This document shows, piece after piece, positions 1-8,475 of a stretch of DNA of 64,000 bases; position 1 is the stretch's first letter; every line of letters begins with the position of its first letter. The notes beneath the pieces were generated by a model. That model ran no database searches and was not told where the DNA came from. It was given only the letters and a program-made list of their open reading frames with translations. Source of the stretch: DSUN01 sp035527715 (GTDB taxonomy: Bacteria; Planctomycetota; PUPC01; DSUN01); assembly GCA_035527715.1 (NCBI GenBank), contig DATKZY010000199.1, positions 66,962 to 130,961 on the forward strand, written 5' to 3'. The translations under genes were made by a program, and so were the position numbers.

Positions 1-1404
1 CACGCGGTCGGTCTGATTGCCGTCGGCTGGGACGACGATCTTGAAGCCGAACAGGTTGCGCATGGCCCCGACGTAGTCCAGGCACTGATGGGTCTTGCCG
101 TCCTCGCCCACGTCGAGGCCGCAGTGGGTGCACACGAGCTTGAGGTTCGCCTCGTTGATGTCGTTGAGGCGGTGCTGGTTATAGGTCTCGTCGAAGCCGA
201 AGACACCAAAGTCCGAAAAATACGTCAGCACGCCGCTGACGGAGAGGGCGCCGCCGATGGTCGCGGCGTTGTGCTCCTGGACGCCAACCTGGAGGAAGTT
301 GTTCGGCAGGGCCTTCTGGAAGTCGCCCGTGCGGACGGAGGGGAGCAGGTCGCAGTCGAGACACGCCATGGGCACTTTCTGGCCGTTGAGCCTGGCGAGG
401 TCGCCCAGGGCGGCGCCCCAGGCCGAGCGATTGTCAATCTTCTCGGTGTAGGTGCGGGGCGTGCCCAGGTCTATCGGGGCCGGCTCGTGTGCCAGGGAAA
501 TGGTCGAGCGCATGCCCGGGCCGGCCTTGCGCATCGCCGCGTAGCGCTCCAGGTCGTTCTCGAGGCCCAGCACCTTCAGGGCGTCGTCGAACATGTCCTT
601 GGGCAGGGCGGCGCCGTGGTACTTCTCCTTGTTCTCGATGGCGGGCACGCCCTTGCCCATCACGGTGCGGCACAGGATGGCCACCGGGTTCGCCTCGTCG
701 TGGAGGGCCTCGCGGGTTGCCTGGTAGATGGCGTGGTAGTCGTGGCCGTCCACCTCGATCACCCGCCAGCCGTCGGCGAGGATCGTCTCCTTGATGTTCA
801 CGGGCATGATGTCGGAGGTCTTCCCGCTGATCTGGAGGCCGTTGAGGTCGAGGAGCACCGTGACGTTCGACAGGTTGTACTTGCGGATGAAGCGGCGGGC
901 CTCGGCCACCTGGCCCTTCGCGTGCTCCCCGTCGCTCATCATGGCGAAGACGTGGTAGTTGCGCCCCGTGAGGCGGGCGGCCATGGCCATGCCGGCGGCG
1001 GCGGAGAGGCCCTGGCCGAGGTTGCCGCTCGACCATTCGCAGCCGGGGATCGAACGCTCGACGTGTCCCTCGAAGATGCTGCCGCTCTGGCGGAAGTGCG
1101 CCACCGCCTCGTCAACCGGGAAGAAGCCCAGCCGCCCCAGGATGGCGTAGACGCCGGGCGACGTGTGGCCGTGGCTCACCACGATGCGGTCGCGGTCGGG
1201 GTCCAGCGGGTTCTTCGGATCCACGTTCGCCAGCGCCCAGACGACGACATAGAAGTCAATGGACGACATGGAGCCGCCCGGGTGGCCGCAGGTGGCGAGC
1301 TCGGTCATCTTCAGGATGTCCCCGCGGCACACGCGGCCGAGTTCCTTGAATCGGGCGAGTTGCTCGGGGGCCAACGCGGACGCCGCAAATCGGTTCCCGG
1401 CCAT
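1..1404 (-). CDS. tkt: Transketolase (3' end outside window)
   Basis: Thiamine-diphosphate enzyme that moves two-carbon ketol units between sugar phosphates in the non-oxidative pentose phosphate pathway; cytoplasmic. 468 codons are visible and the frame is still open at the edge. The N-terminal cofactor domain shows SHGH near residue 72, the SGNLGQGLS block, and a ThDP motif SDGEHAKG ending in DLNGLQISG at about 155-190 (the usual leading G is S). The pyrimidine-binding half begins near 345 (ACLDCDLL, QEHNAA, THCGLDVGEDGKTHQ). The start at 1404 has GGAG about 8 bases upstream and a promoter at 1463-1490. It stands alone on its strand, with no pathway neighbours visible. I see no frameshift. 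Confident family call. Confidence 0.93.
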   Translation of the reverse strand, partial: MAGNRFAASALAPEQLARFKELGRVCRGDILKMTELATCGHPGGSMSSIDFYVVVWALANVDPKNPLDPDRDRIVVSHGHTSPGVYAILGRLGFFPVDEAVAHFRQSGSIFEGHVERSIPGCEWSSGNLGQGLSAAAGMAMAARLTGRNYHVFAMMSDGEHAKGQVAEARRFIRKYNLSNVTVLLDLNGLQISGKTSDIMPVNIKETILADGWRVIEVDGHDYHAIYQATREALHDEANPVAILCRTVMGKGVPAIENKEKYHGAALPKDMFDDALKVLGLENDLERYAAMRKAGPGMRSTISLAHEPAPIDLGTPRTYTEKIDNRSAWGAALGDLARLNGQKVPMACLDCDLLPSVRTGDFQKALPNNFLQVGVQEHNAATIGGALSVSGVLTYFSDFGVFGFDETYNQHRLNDINEANLKLVCTHCGLDVGEDGKTHQCLDYVGAMRNLFGFKIVVPADGNQTDRV

Positions 1405-1462
1405 GGACTACTCCGTCTGAAGGTGGAACGGACACAACAACCGCCCGATCGGGGGAAAAGCT

Positions 1463-1490
1463 ATTATACGCATTCACCCGCCCCGGTCAA
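1463..1490 (-). promoter_or_regulatory. Sigma70-like promoter for transketolase
   Basis: Read on the minus strand: TTGACC, 16 bases, then TATAAT (-10 at 1463-1468, -35 at 1485-1490). It predicts a leader of roughly 50 bases before the ATG at 1404. Confidence 0.55.
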
Positions 1491-1561
1491 CCGGCTATCG
1501 AGCTTGGCCCCGAATCCTCGTGGGGCCTCTCTGGAGTCCCCTTATGGGCATTTCCCGCCCC

Positions 1562-1607
1562 CCAAGATGTTCACCTCCCCTCCCGCGAAGTGAGGTGAAC
1601 ATCTTGG
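1562..1607. repeat. Constant-loop hairpin family, copy A
   Basis: Perfect 16-base inverted repeat CCAAGATGTTCACCTC (1562-1577) and its complement (1592-1607) around a 14-base loop rich in C that contains CCGCG. It shares the AAGATG..CAC arm with copies B and C. Confidence 0.75.
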
Positions 1608-1696
1608 AGCGACCCCAACGTTCCGGGGTCTGGTGAGCCCATGTGCTTACCGCCACTCAGCTTATGGCGAGGCATTTCTGGCGGGCACCCAGGGAT

Positions 1697-1739
1697 TTCA
1701 AGATGTTCACCCCGTGTGTTGCGCAGTGAGCATCTTGAA
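1697..1739. repeat. Constant-loop hairpin family, copy B
   Basis: TTCAAGATGTTCAC (1697-1710) pairs with GTGAGCATCTTGAA (1726-1739), with one mismatch. The 15-base loop is CCCGTGTGTTGCGCA, almost the loop of copy E at 39948-39977. The 3' flank CATGTTGGA resembles the flank of copy C. Confidence 0.75.
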
Positions 1740-1775
1740 CATGTTGGACGCCAGGACTGGGGGCCGTGCTCCCGG

Positions 1776-3368
1776 CTATCGGGCGATTCGGTAGATGTGG
1801 ACAGCCAACGGAGCGAAGGCGTCGCTGAAGGAGCCGGCGTCGGCCTTGAGCGTCCGGCCCTCGTCCACGACCGTCACCTCCGTTCCCGCGGTCAGCCCCT
1901 CGACCTTGATTGTGGCCTTCGCCTCCTTCAGGCGCTCGTCGTAGTTGACGGTGAAGAGGTAGAGGCCGTCGGGGCCTTCCCTGGCCAGGAGATCGAGCTT
2001 CACGTCGCCGTCACCCGCGATGGCGACGGCGCGCTTCGGCGTCTCGCCCAGAATGGCGGCGGTGAGACGGGCAATCTGCTCGTTGATCTCGCGGATGGCC
2101 TTGCGATTCTCCTCGGGCACGCCGAACTGCGAGTAGGCAGGCTTCCACACGTGGGTGAAGTAGCCGATGGCGGTGGCGCCGCGGCAGATGGCCATCCAGA
2201 CCTCGGCGCGGATGTGGGTGGGCGTGACCTCTTTCTGCTTCGCCAGATCGCCGGTCCACTGCCCGCCCCTGCTCGTCTCGATCCAGGCGTAGACGGGCTT
2301 GTCGCCGGCCATCTTCACCAGCAGGTCGGTGGCCTCCTGCACCAGGTGAATCCACTCGGGCTTGTTCCAGCCGTAGATGGGATAGATGTCGTAGCCGATC
2401 ACATCGGTCGCGGGCACGTAGCCGGGGTACGCCTTCCGCATCTCCTCGGGGATGCGTTTGAAGAAGGGATGGAAGTTGCCCGTGAGGGTCAGGAAGACCG
2501 GCCGCGATGGGTCGGCGGCCTTGATCGCCATGTATTTCTCCAGCGTCTCGGCAGGCGTCGCGCGAGGCACGGTGCGCGGCGGCGAGAGCAGGACGTTCTT
2601 GCCTTCCTTATCGAGGCCCTCGATCTCGCCGAGCGAGCCCCACACCTGGTCGCCGGGGTAGGCCGAAACGACCTTCATCGTCAGCTCTTTGAACGTCGCC
2701 GGCTTGGCCAGGGCGAACTTCTGCTCGCCCTTCTTGCTCTCGACGGTGGCCTTGAGGATCTCGGCGCCATCACCCTCGAAGACGATTTCCTTCATCACGG
2801 CCAGGCCCTTCGAGATGGTCGGCCAGACGGCGATAGCTTCCACGGTGACGGGCGCTTTCAACTTGATGGTGATCGCGGCGTCCTGGAGCGGGTCGAGAAC
2901 GGACCAGCTCGTCTTGTCGCCATCGAGGATTTTCCACAGCGGCGTGCGTCGGTTGATCCTGAGCTGCTTCGCCGGCTCGATGGCGGCGTCGCTGACCTGG
3001 CGCGTCAGGTCCGGCTCGTCGTCGTGGATGTAGCCGAGGAGGGCGGGGTGGCCCTTGAGCCTCGGCTCGAACGGCATCACGCCGTAGAGGCCCGCCTTCT
3101 CGACCAGCGGCAGGTACTCCGTGACGTCCTGCGTCCCGCTCGACTTCGGCCAGTAGCCCGCGATGGTGTTCATCGCGCAGCCGGTCACCAGCGGGAAGTT
3201 CTTGGCGTCCTGGAGCCAGGCCATCAGGGGGAAGAACGGCTTGCCGTTCACGTGGAAGGCCCGGTTGCCCTTGATCTCGACCCTTTCGATGGGCGGCATC
3301 GCCTCCTGCGCCGCCGCACCCCTCAGGAGCGCCGCAACCAACACAACGGCACCTGTGCGATACACCAT
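1776..3368 (-). CDS. Secreted TIM-barrel glycosidase-like protein with F5/8-like insert
   Basis: 530 aa. A signal peptide covers about residues 1-20 (hydrophobic AVVLVAALLRGAAA). It reads as a split beta/alpha barrel: about 30-137, then an inserted beta-sandwich of the discoidin (F5/8 C) type at about 138-252 (LDGDKTSWSVLDPLQ, VTVEAIAVWPT, LGEIEGL), then barrel strands at 265-440 and a C-terminal beta-sandwich. Possible catalytic acids are Glu118 in HDDEPD and Glu364 in AWIETS; DIYP at 327-330 is a typical barrel-strand end. The family resembles GH2/GH42-type barrels; substrate unknown. The start at 3368 has GAGGAGG upstream. It diverges from the large plus-strand operon through overlapping promoters, so co-expression is plausible. 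The sandwich insert inside the barrel is unusual. Confidence 0.7.
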   Translation of the reverse strand: MVYRTGAVVLVAALLRGAAAQEAMPPIERVEIKGNRAFHVNGKPFFPLMAWLQDAKNFPLVTGCAMNTIAGYWPKSSGTQDVTEYLPLVEKAGLYGVMPFEPRLKGHPALLGYIHDDEPDLTRQVSDAAIEPAKQLRINRRTPLWKILDGDKTSWSVLDPLQDAAITIKLKAPVTVEAIAVWPTISKGLAVMKEIVFEGDGAEILKATVESKKGEQKFALAKPATFKELTMKVVSAYPGDQVWGSLGEIEGLDKEGKNVLLSPPRTVPRATPAETLEKYMAIKAADPSRPVFLTLTGNFHPFFKRIPEEMRKAYPGYVPATDVIGYDIYPIYGWNKPEWIHLVQEATDLLVKMAGDKPVYAWIETSRGGQWTGDLAKQKEVTPTHIRAEVWMAICRGATAIGYFTHVWKPAYSQFGVPEENRKAIREINEQIARLTAAILGETPKRAVAIAGDGDVKLDLLAREGPDGLYLFTVNYDERLKEAKATIKVEGLTAGTEVTVVDEGRTLKADAGSFSDAFAPLAVHIYRIAR

Positions 3369-3422
3369 GGCCTCTGCGCCTCCTCAAACAGGGGGTTGAC
3401 AACCGCCAGCGGAAGTGACAGC

Positions 3423-3430
3423 ATTATACT
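3423..3430. promoter_or_regulatory. Overlapping divergent -10 boxes
   Basis: The bases ATTATACT read as TATACT on the plus strand (3425-3430) and TATAAT on the minus strand (3423-3428). The plus box puts transcription near 3438, which excludes the GTG at 3415 and supports GTG 3466. The minus box gives a leader of about 48 bases to ATG 3368. A TTGACA at 3396-3401 is 23 bases from the plus -10, too far for a standard spacer, so the -35 elements are unclear. Confidence 0.45.
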
Positions 3431-3465
3431 CCGGGAGGCAGGCTTCGGAAAGCAAGGAGCGTGTG

Positions 3466-5994
3466 GTGGGCCTGACTCGTCACCTCGGAGTCCCAGCGTC
3501 CAGGCTTCTCGTCCTCGTCGTCGTCCTCGTCGTCGAGTCTGCGGCTGCTGAGGCGATCCTCAACGACGGCAGCTATCACCGCTATTTCATCGCGTGGAGG
3601 ACGGAGTTCCTGCGGAAGGGCGACGGTTCGCTCGAGCCGATTGACGACAAGGGCAAGGGCCCCGCGCCCGTCGTCGCCTCGGAGCTGCCGCCGGCAGACT
3701 GGGCGTCGCCCGACTTCGACGACTCCTCGTGGGCGCGGCACCGCGGCCCGTTGAAGGCCGCGTCGAGCGAGATGTCGCTCCTCTGCCTCCGCAGCCGGTT
3801 CCAGGTCAAGGACCCGGCGCAGGCGGGAGAGCTGCGTGTGTCCGCGGCGATCACCGCGGGCGGAGTGCTCTACGTCAACGGCAAAGAGGTCGCCCGCGCG
3901 GGCCTCCCCCAGGGAGCGGTTGCGCTCGACGCCGAGGCGGAGGACCTGCCGAAGGAGGCATATCTCGACCCCGAGGGCAACCTCTACCGCATCGGCTGGG
4001 GCGACGAGAAGAAGTTCGAGGAACGCCTCCGCGCCCGCGTCCGCCAGGTTGAGGGCGTCAGGATTCCCCAGGAGCTGCTCCGCAAGGGGACGAACGTCAT
4101 CGCCCTCGAAATCCACCGCGCTCCAGCCAGCGAGCTGCTCCTCACGGTCAAGCCGCTGAAATGGCGCGAAGAGGCCTGGCGGGGCCGCAGCTACTACTGG
4201 TGGCCTCGGCTCGGCTTCGGAAGCCTCACGCTCACGGCGAGCGGCGATGGCGCCGCGCCCAATGTCGCCCGGCCCGCTGGGCTCCAGGTCTGGAACCAGC
4301 CCATCGTCGAGCGCCCGTTCGCTGCCGACTTCGGCGACCCGTGCGAGCCGCTGCGGCCGGTGCGGCTGGCCGGGCCGCGCAACGCGGTGCTGTCCGGCCT
4401 GGTGGTCGTGGGCTCGACCGCGCCAATCAAGGGGCTCAAGGCGTCGCAAGACCTCAGCCTCAAGGGCGGCCAGGGGGCGCTCCGCACCTCGGCTATCGAG
4501 GTCCGCTACCTCCAGTTGGACGGCGACCTCCGCGGCTCGTTCGGCAGCCTGGCCGCCGAAGCGTCTGAGGGCAACACGGTGCAGCCGGTCTGGATCCGCG
4601 TGCGCGTGCCCGCCGAAGCGAAGCCCGGCGACTACGCGGGCAACCTCATCCTGAGCTGCGAGGGGGCCGAGCCCATCGCAGTGCCCATCGAGCTCAAGGT
4701 CTGCGACTGGACAATGCCCGCGCCGCAGGACTTCACGGCGCACGTCGGCCTCGTCCAGTCGCCCGACACGCTGGCGATGCACTACGGCGTCGAAATGTGG
4801 TCGGAGGCGCACTGGAAGCTCATCGAGCGCTCGTTCCAGCTCCTTGGCGAGGTGGGCAACAAGGTCGTCTTCATCCCATTGATCCGCCACACCCACTTCG
4901 GCAACGAGCACGGGATGGTGCGGTGGGTGAAGGCCGACGGCGGCTATCGCCACGACTTCTCGATTGCCGAGAAGTACCTCGATCTGGCGATCAAGCACCA
5001 GGGCAAGCCGCAGGTCGTGTGCCTCTACTGCTGGGAGTACTACACGGGCGGCAAGTATCTCGACCACGCGGCCAAGGGCGGCGGCAAGGGGATGTGCTTC
5101 ACCGTCCTCGACCCCGCGACGGGGAAGCTCGAGGAGGCCGAGGGGCCGGGCTGGGGCGAGCCAGCGGTCCGCGAGTTCTGGAAGCCCGTGATGGAGGGGC
5201 TCCGTGCGCTCCTGGCGAAGCGCGGCCTCGAGAGCGCAATGATGGTCGGCATCGCGGGCGACACGCGGCCCACCAAGGAGGCCGGCGAGGACCTTCTCGC
5301 CGTCGCGCCGAAGGCCAGATGGGTCGTCCACTCGCACGCGACGGCCGAGAACCTCTGGGGCATGCCGGTCGGCTACCTGTGCGACGTGTGGGGCGCCCCG
5401 GGCGCCCCCGCCCCGCCCGAACGCCGCTATGGCTGGAAGAACCCCTTCCTCCGCGCCACGTTCCCCAGGGCGGGGAGCAACACGGTGGGGTCCCTGAGAC
5501 CCACGTCCCCGCTGGCCATGTACTACCTGTCGCTCGAGGCGATGCAGGCGGCGGGCATTCACGGCTTCGGGCGAATGGGCGCCGACTTCTGGCCGGTCGT
5601 CCCAGGGCCGGAGAGGCGAAACAAGCCCATCCTCGGCCGCTTCCCCGAGAGCACGTGGGCACAGTTGGCCGTCCCGAACTCCGCCTCGTGGGTCCTCGCC
5701 CCAGGGCAGGACGGGGCGCTGCCCACGCTTCGCTTCGAGATGATCCGCTGCGCCCAGCAGCAGGCCGAGGCCCGCATCTTCATCGAGAAGGCCCTCACCG
5801 ATCCGGCGAAACAGGCCAAGCTGGGCGACGACCTCGCCGCGCGCGTCCAGAAGCTCCTCGACGACCGCGTCCGCGCCCTCAACTACGCCCGCTCGCGGGG
5901 CTGGGACTACTTCCCCAGCTCGGGATGGGAGGCCCGAGAGGCCGCGCTGTACTCGGCTGCCGCCCAGGTGGCGAAACGCATCGGAGGAGATTGA
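3466..5994 (+). CDS. Secreted GH123/DUF4091-like protein, copy 1
   Basis: 842 aa from GTG 3466, which has AAGGAG six bases upstream. The signal peptide (about 1-28) has a valine-rich core encoded by a TCG-rich repeat (3508-3540). The N-terminal galactose-binding-like region ends near residue 220 (NVIALEIHRAP at about 210). A beta-sandwich follows (PVWIRVRVPAEAKPGDYAG at about 374), then a barrel of the GH123/DUF4091 kind: DWTMPAPQDF at about 413, MWSEAHWKLIERSF, and MMVGIAGDTRPT near 590. GH123 enzymes cleave beta-N-acetylgalactosaminides by substrate assistance; the usual Asp-Glu pair is not obvious here, so activity is uncertain. It is first in the operon. Paralogues lie at 46526-49129 and 50976-53597. 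Confidence 0.72.
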   Translation: MGLTRHLGVPASRLLVLVVVLVVESAAAEAILNDGSYHRYFIAWRTEFLRKGDGSLEPIDDKGKGPAPVVASELPPADWASPDFDDSSWARHRGPLKAASSEMSLLCLRSRFQVKDPAQAGELRVSAAITAGGVLYVNGKEVARAGLPQGAVALDAEAEDLPKEAYLDPEGNLYRIGWGDEKKFEERLRARVRQVEGVRIPQELLRKGTNVIALEIHRAPASELLLTVKPLKWREEAWRGRSYYWWPRLGFGSLTLTASGDGAAPNVARPAGLQVWNQPIVERPFAADFGDPCEPLRPVRLAGPRNAVLSGLVVVGSTAPIKGLKASQDLSLKGGQGALRTSAIEVRYLQLDGDLRGSFGSLAAEASEGNTVQPVWIRVRVPAEAKPGDYAGNLILSCEGAEPIAVPIELKVCDWTMPAPQDFTAHVGLVQSPDTLAMHYGVEMWSEAHWKLIERSFQLLGEVGNKVVFIPLIRHTHFGNEHGMVRWVKADGGYRHDFSIAEKYLDLAIKHQGKPQVVCLYCWEYYTGGKYLDHAAKGGGKGMCFTVLDPATGKLEEAEGPGWGEPAVREFWKPVMEGLRALLAKRGLESAMMVGIAGDTRPTKEAGEDLLAVAPKARWVVHSHATAENLWGMPVGYLCDVWGAPGAPAPPERRYGWKNPFLRATFPRAGSNTVGSLRPTSPLAMYYLSLEAMQAAGIHGFGRMGADFWPVVPGPERRNKPILGRFPESTWAQLAVPNSASWVLAPGQDGALPTLRFEMIRCAQQQAEARIFIEKALTDPAKQAKLGDDLAARVQKLLDDRVRALNYARSRGWDYFPSSGWEAREAALYSAAAQVAKRIGGD
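3508..3540. repeat. TCG-rich repeat inside signal peptide
   Basis: TCGTCGTCGTCC followed by TCGTCGTCGAGTCT. Nearly the same string occurs at 11021-11053 in another signal peptide and as one arm of a long hairpin at 61536-61613. Here it encodes the VVVLVVES hydrophobic core. Confidence 0.6.
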
Positions 5995-5995
5995 G

Positions 5996-8473
5996 GTGAG
6001 ACCATCCGCCACAGCGTCCCTCGTGCTCGCCTTGGGAATCGGCTCGCTCGCGGCGGATTGGCCGCAGTTCATGCGCTGTCCCGAGCACACGGGCGATGCC
6101 GCCGACGAGGAGCTCAGCCTCCCCCTCGGCCTTGTCGCCCAGGTGCAGCTCGGCGACGCCGTGACCACCTCGCCGGCCATCGTGGCGGGCAGGGCCTACA
6201 TCGTTGACCAGATGGGCACGGCCTACTGCGTGGACCCCATGGCGGGCCGCATCCTGTGGCAGGCCGCGCCCGACGGCCCGAAGGCCATGGGCTCGAACAC
6301 CTCCTCCCCCTGCGTCGCCAACGGCCGCGTCTGCTACGGCACCACGGCGGGCAGCTTCCACATCCTCGACGCCGCCGATGGCAAGGTGATTAAGACCCTC
6401 GCCCTCGGCTCCCCGATCCTCTGCTCGCCCACTCTGGCCAACGACTCGGTTTACCTCCAAACCGTCGAGCCCACATTGTATTGCCTGGACCTCGATGGCA
6501 ACGTGCGGTGGACGTGGGACCACTACACCCGCTACGGCCTGGCAATCCCCGACAAGCTCAAGCACTACCACCCCCGCAGCTACGACCGCCCACACTACGG
6601 CGGCGGCGAGGTGGCCGTCGCGGGCAGGAAGATCGTCACGGCCTTCGGCTGGGACCAGGTGTGCCTCGAGGACAAGGGGAACGACGCGGCAGTCGTCTGG
6701 GGCACTCGAGCGGCGCTCGGGAAAGACGAAGGCATCCCCGCTGCCCCCTCGATTGCGGGCGGCTACGTCTACACCGCGTGGCCGGGCGTGGACGGCGCGG
6801 GCAGCCTTGTCCGCTTCGCCCTGGCCGACGGCTCGTTTCACAAAGGCGACCAGCGGAGCGATCAGTGGGCCATCCTCGGCACTGCAGCCGTGAGGGGGAA
6901 CGTTGCCTACGCGGGCCGCCACGTCCGCGGCGTGAGCGCCTGCGAGTTCGGCAAGGGCACGCATTGGGAGTCCTTCCACTGGGCCCGCCCCCAAGGCTTC
7001 ACCCCCACCATCAGCTCCCCTGCCCTCGCCAAGGACCATTGCGCCTTCACCACTCTCGACGGCGAGCTGATCGCCGTGCCGCTCGCCGCGCGCGGCAGCG
7101 ACCTGGCGAAGATCAAGCCCGAGCCGTTCCGCTTCAAGACCCCGCACGGCAAGGTCATCGCCTCCTCGCCGGCGATCTCCGGCGGGTGTGTCTACTTCGG
7201 CTGCGACGACGGCTTCTTCTACGTCCTCGGCCCAGGCGGCGACCGCGAGCCACGGCAGGAGAAGCTGACCCTCCACGACCGCCGAAGCCACGCGACCTCT
7301 GCCACCGGCAAGCGCTACGCCTGGCCCTCCCCCTATGGGAACCCAGCCAACACCAACTATGTGGATGACCCCGGGCTGAAGCCGCCGTTCCGGCTCCGCT
7401 GGGCGGCGCGGTGCTTCGGCGTCTTCAAGCAGCCCGCCAGCGCCACCGAGGACGACATCGTCTATGTCTCCCTCGCAGGCACGGTCGTGTGCCTCGAGCA
7501 GGACACGGCACGTATCCGCTGGCGCCGCCGCCTGCCGCTCCAGACCTGGGCGAGGCACGGGGCGCTGTGCGCAAACGGGCGCATCTACGTGCCCCGACCG
7601 CGACAAGGCGTGAAACCCGGGGCGACGCTCAGCGCGCTCTGCTGCCTCGATGCCGCCACCGGCGACACGCTCTGGCAGGCCGACATCGGGATGTGCGCCT
7701 CGTCGCGAGCGGCGCCCGCCCTCGCCAACGGAGTGGTGGCCTTCGGCTCCCGGTACGAGGGCGGGCCGGCCGTGGAAGCCTGGGATGCCATCACTGGCAA
7801 GACCCTCTGGCGCATCGAGTTGGACGCCCGCGGCGACCAGATGGCCGGCCCGAACGGCTGCGCCGACGGCGCCACGTTCTACTTCAGCGTCGGCCAGGGC
7901 AAGTGGCAATGGAAGCAGGAGGGCGACGCGCCCCGTGGCCAAACCGTTGCCATCGAGGGACGAAGCGGCAGGATCCTCTGGACGGCCAGCGACGCGCACG
8001 CCAGCGCCTCCGGCACCCCCACGATCCACGGCGGCAAGCTCTACCTGATCGACAACGAGGAGCTCCTCTGCCTCGCTGCCGCCGATGGCAAGCTCCTCTG
8101 GAAGGAGCGGGTCGGCCTGCTCTTCCACAGCCCCGCCGTCAGCCCCGAGTGCCTCACCGCGCGCGGCTATTCGGGCTCGGCAGAACGCCGGAGCCTGACG
8201 AACGGCAAGCCGGAGAGCCACCAGGGACGCACGGTGCAGCTCGGTGGCCCCGAGCACGCCTGCGGCCCGGCGCTCCTCGCCTCCAGCGGCATCTCCATCG
8301 CGGTCACCGTCGGCGGGCTCTACGTCCGCGACGTGAGGACTGGCGAGCTGCTCTGGCTGAGCAAGGGCTTCGCACCGCGCACCTGTTCGAATGCGATCGC
8401 CGCCAACGGCCGCGTGTTCGTCAACCCGCAGGTCAACGGCGTCCTCTACTGCTTCGAGCCCGAGGGGAAGTGA
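5996..8473 (+). CDS. Secreted PQQ-like beta-propeller protein
   Basis: 825 aa starting at GTG 5996, two bases after the previous stop, with GGAGGAGA at 5983-5990. Signal peptide of about 19 residues (SLVLALGIGSLA). DWPQFMRCPEHTG is the usual opening of planctomycete PQQ-like propellers. Repeats of the form AYCVDPMAGRILWQ, CLDLDGNVRWTW, CCLDAATGDTLWQ and VEAWDAITGKTLWR indicate about two eight-bladed propellers (about 20-430 and 430-825). These domains resemble BamB and quinoprotein dehydrogenases, but no cofactor-binding or catalytic residues can be assigned. Likely a periplasmic or surface binding or scaffold protein. Second gene of the operon. Confidence 0.8.
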   Translation: MRPSATASLVLALGIGSLAADWPQFMRCPEHTGDAADEELSLPLGLVAQVQLGDAVTTSPAIVAGRAYIVDQMGTAYCVDPMAGRILWQAAPDGPKAMGSNTSSPCVANGRVCYGTTAGSFHILDAADGKVIKTLALGSPILCSPTLANDSVYLQTVEPTLYCLDLDGNVRWTWDHYTRYGLAIPDKLKHYHPRSYDRPHYGGGEVAVAGRKIVTAFGWDQVCLEDKGNDAAVVWGTRAALGKDEGIPAAPSIAGGYVYTAWPGVDGAGSLVRFALADGSFHKGDQRSDQWAILGTAAVRGNVAYAGRHVRGVSACEFGKGTHWESFHWARPQGFTPTISSPALAKDHCAFTTLDGELIAVPLAARGSDLAKIKPEPFRFKTPHGKVIASSPAISGGCVYFGCDDGFFYVLGPGGDREPRQEKLTLHDRRSHATSATGKRYAWPSPYGNPANTNYVDDPGLKPPFRLRWAARCFGVFKQPASATEDDIVYVSLAGTVVCLEQDTARIRWRRRLPLQTWARHGALCANGRIYVPRPRQGVKPGATLSALCCLDAATGDTLWQADIGMCASSRAAPALANGVVAFGSRYEGGPAVEAWDAITGKTLWRIELDARGDQMAGPNGCADGATFYFSVGQGKWQWKQEGDAPRGQTVAIEGRSGRILWTASDAHASASGTPTIHGGKLYLIDNEELLCLAAADGKLLWKERVGLLFHSPAVSPECLTARGYSGSAERRSLTNGKPESHQGRTVQLGGPEHACGPALLASSGISIAVTVGGLYVRDVRTGELLWLSKGFAPRTCSNAIAANGRVFVNPQVNGVLYCFEPEGK

Positions 8474-8475
8474 AC

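Larger units (their letters stand above)
1405..1775. other. Non-coding gap with several hairpins
   Basis: No credible gene. It contains the transketolase promoter, a GGCCCC/GGGGCC hairpin (1506-1511 with 1522-1527) and two members of a hairpin family listed separately (1562-1607 and 1697-1739). The gap lies downstream of the 1776-3368 gene and upstream of transketolase, both on the minus strand, so some hairpins may end the upstream transcript; none has a T tract. Confidence 0.6.

Noticed and set aside
1506..1527. GGCCCC/GGGGCC hairpin as terminator
   Set aside because: Six pairs, no T tract, and it lies far from the stop at 1776; could be part of another repeat.
88..1593. Plus-strand 501-codon frame opposite transketolase
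   Set aside because: Antisense shadow of a convincing transketolase; no domain and it runs through a hairpin repeat.
3415..3465. Earlier GTG start for the first operon gene
   Set aside because: It lies upstream of the -10 box at 3425-3430 and would add a non-signal extension before the signal peptide; GTG 3466 has AAGGAG at the right distance.
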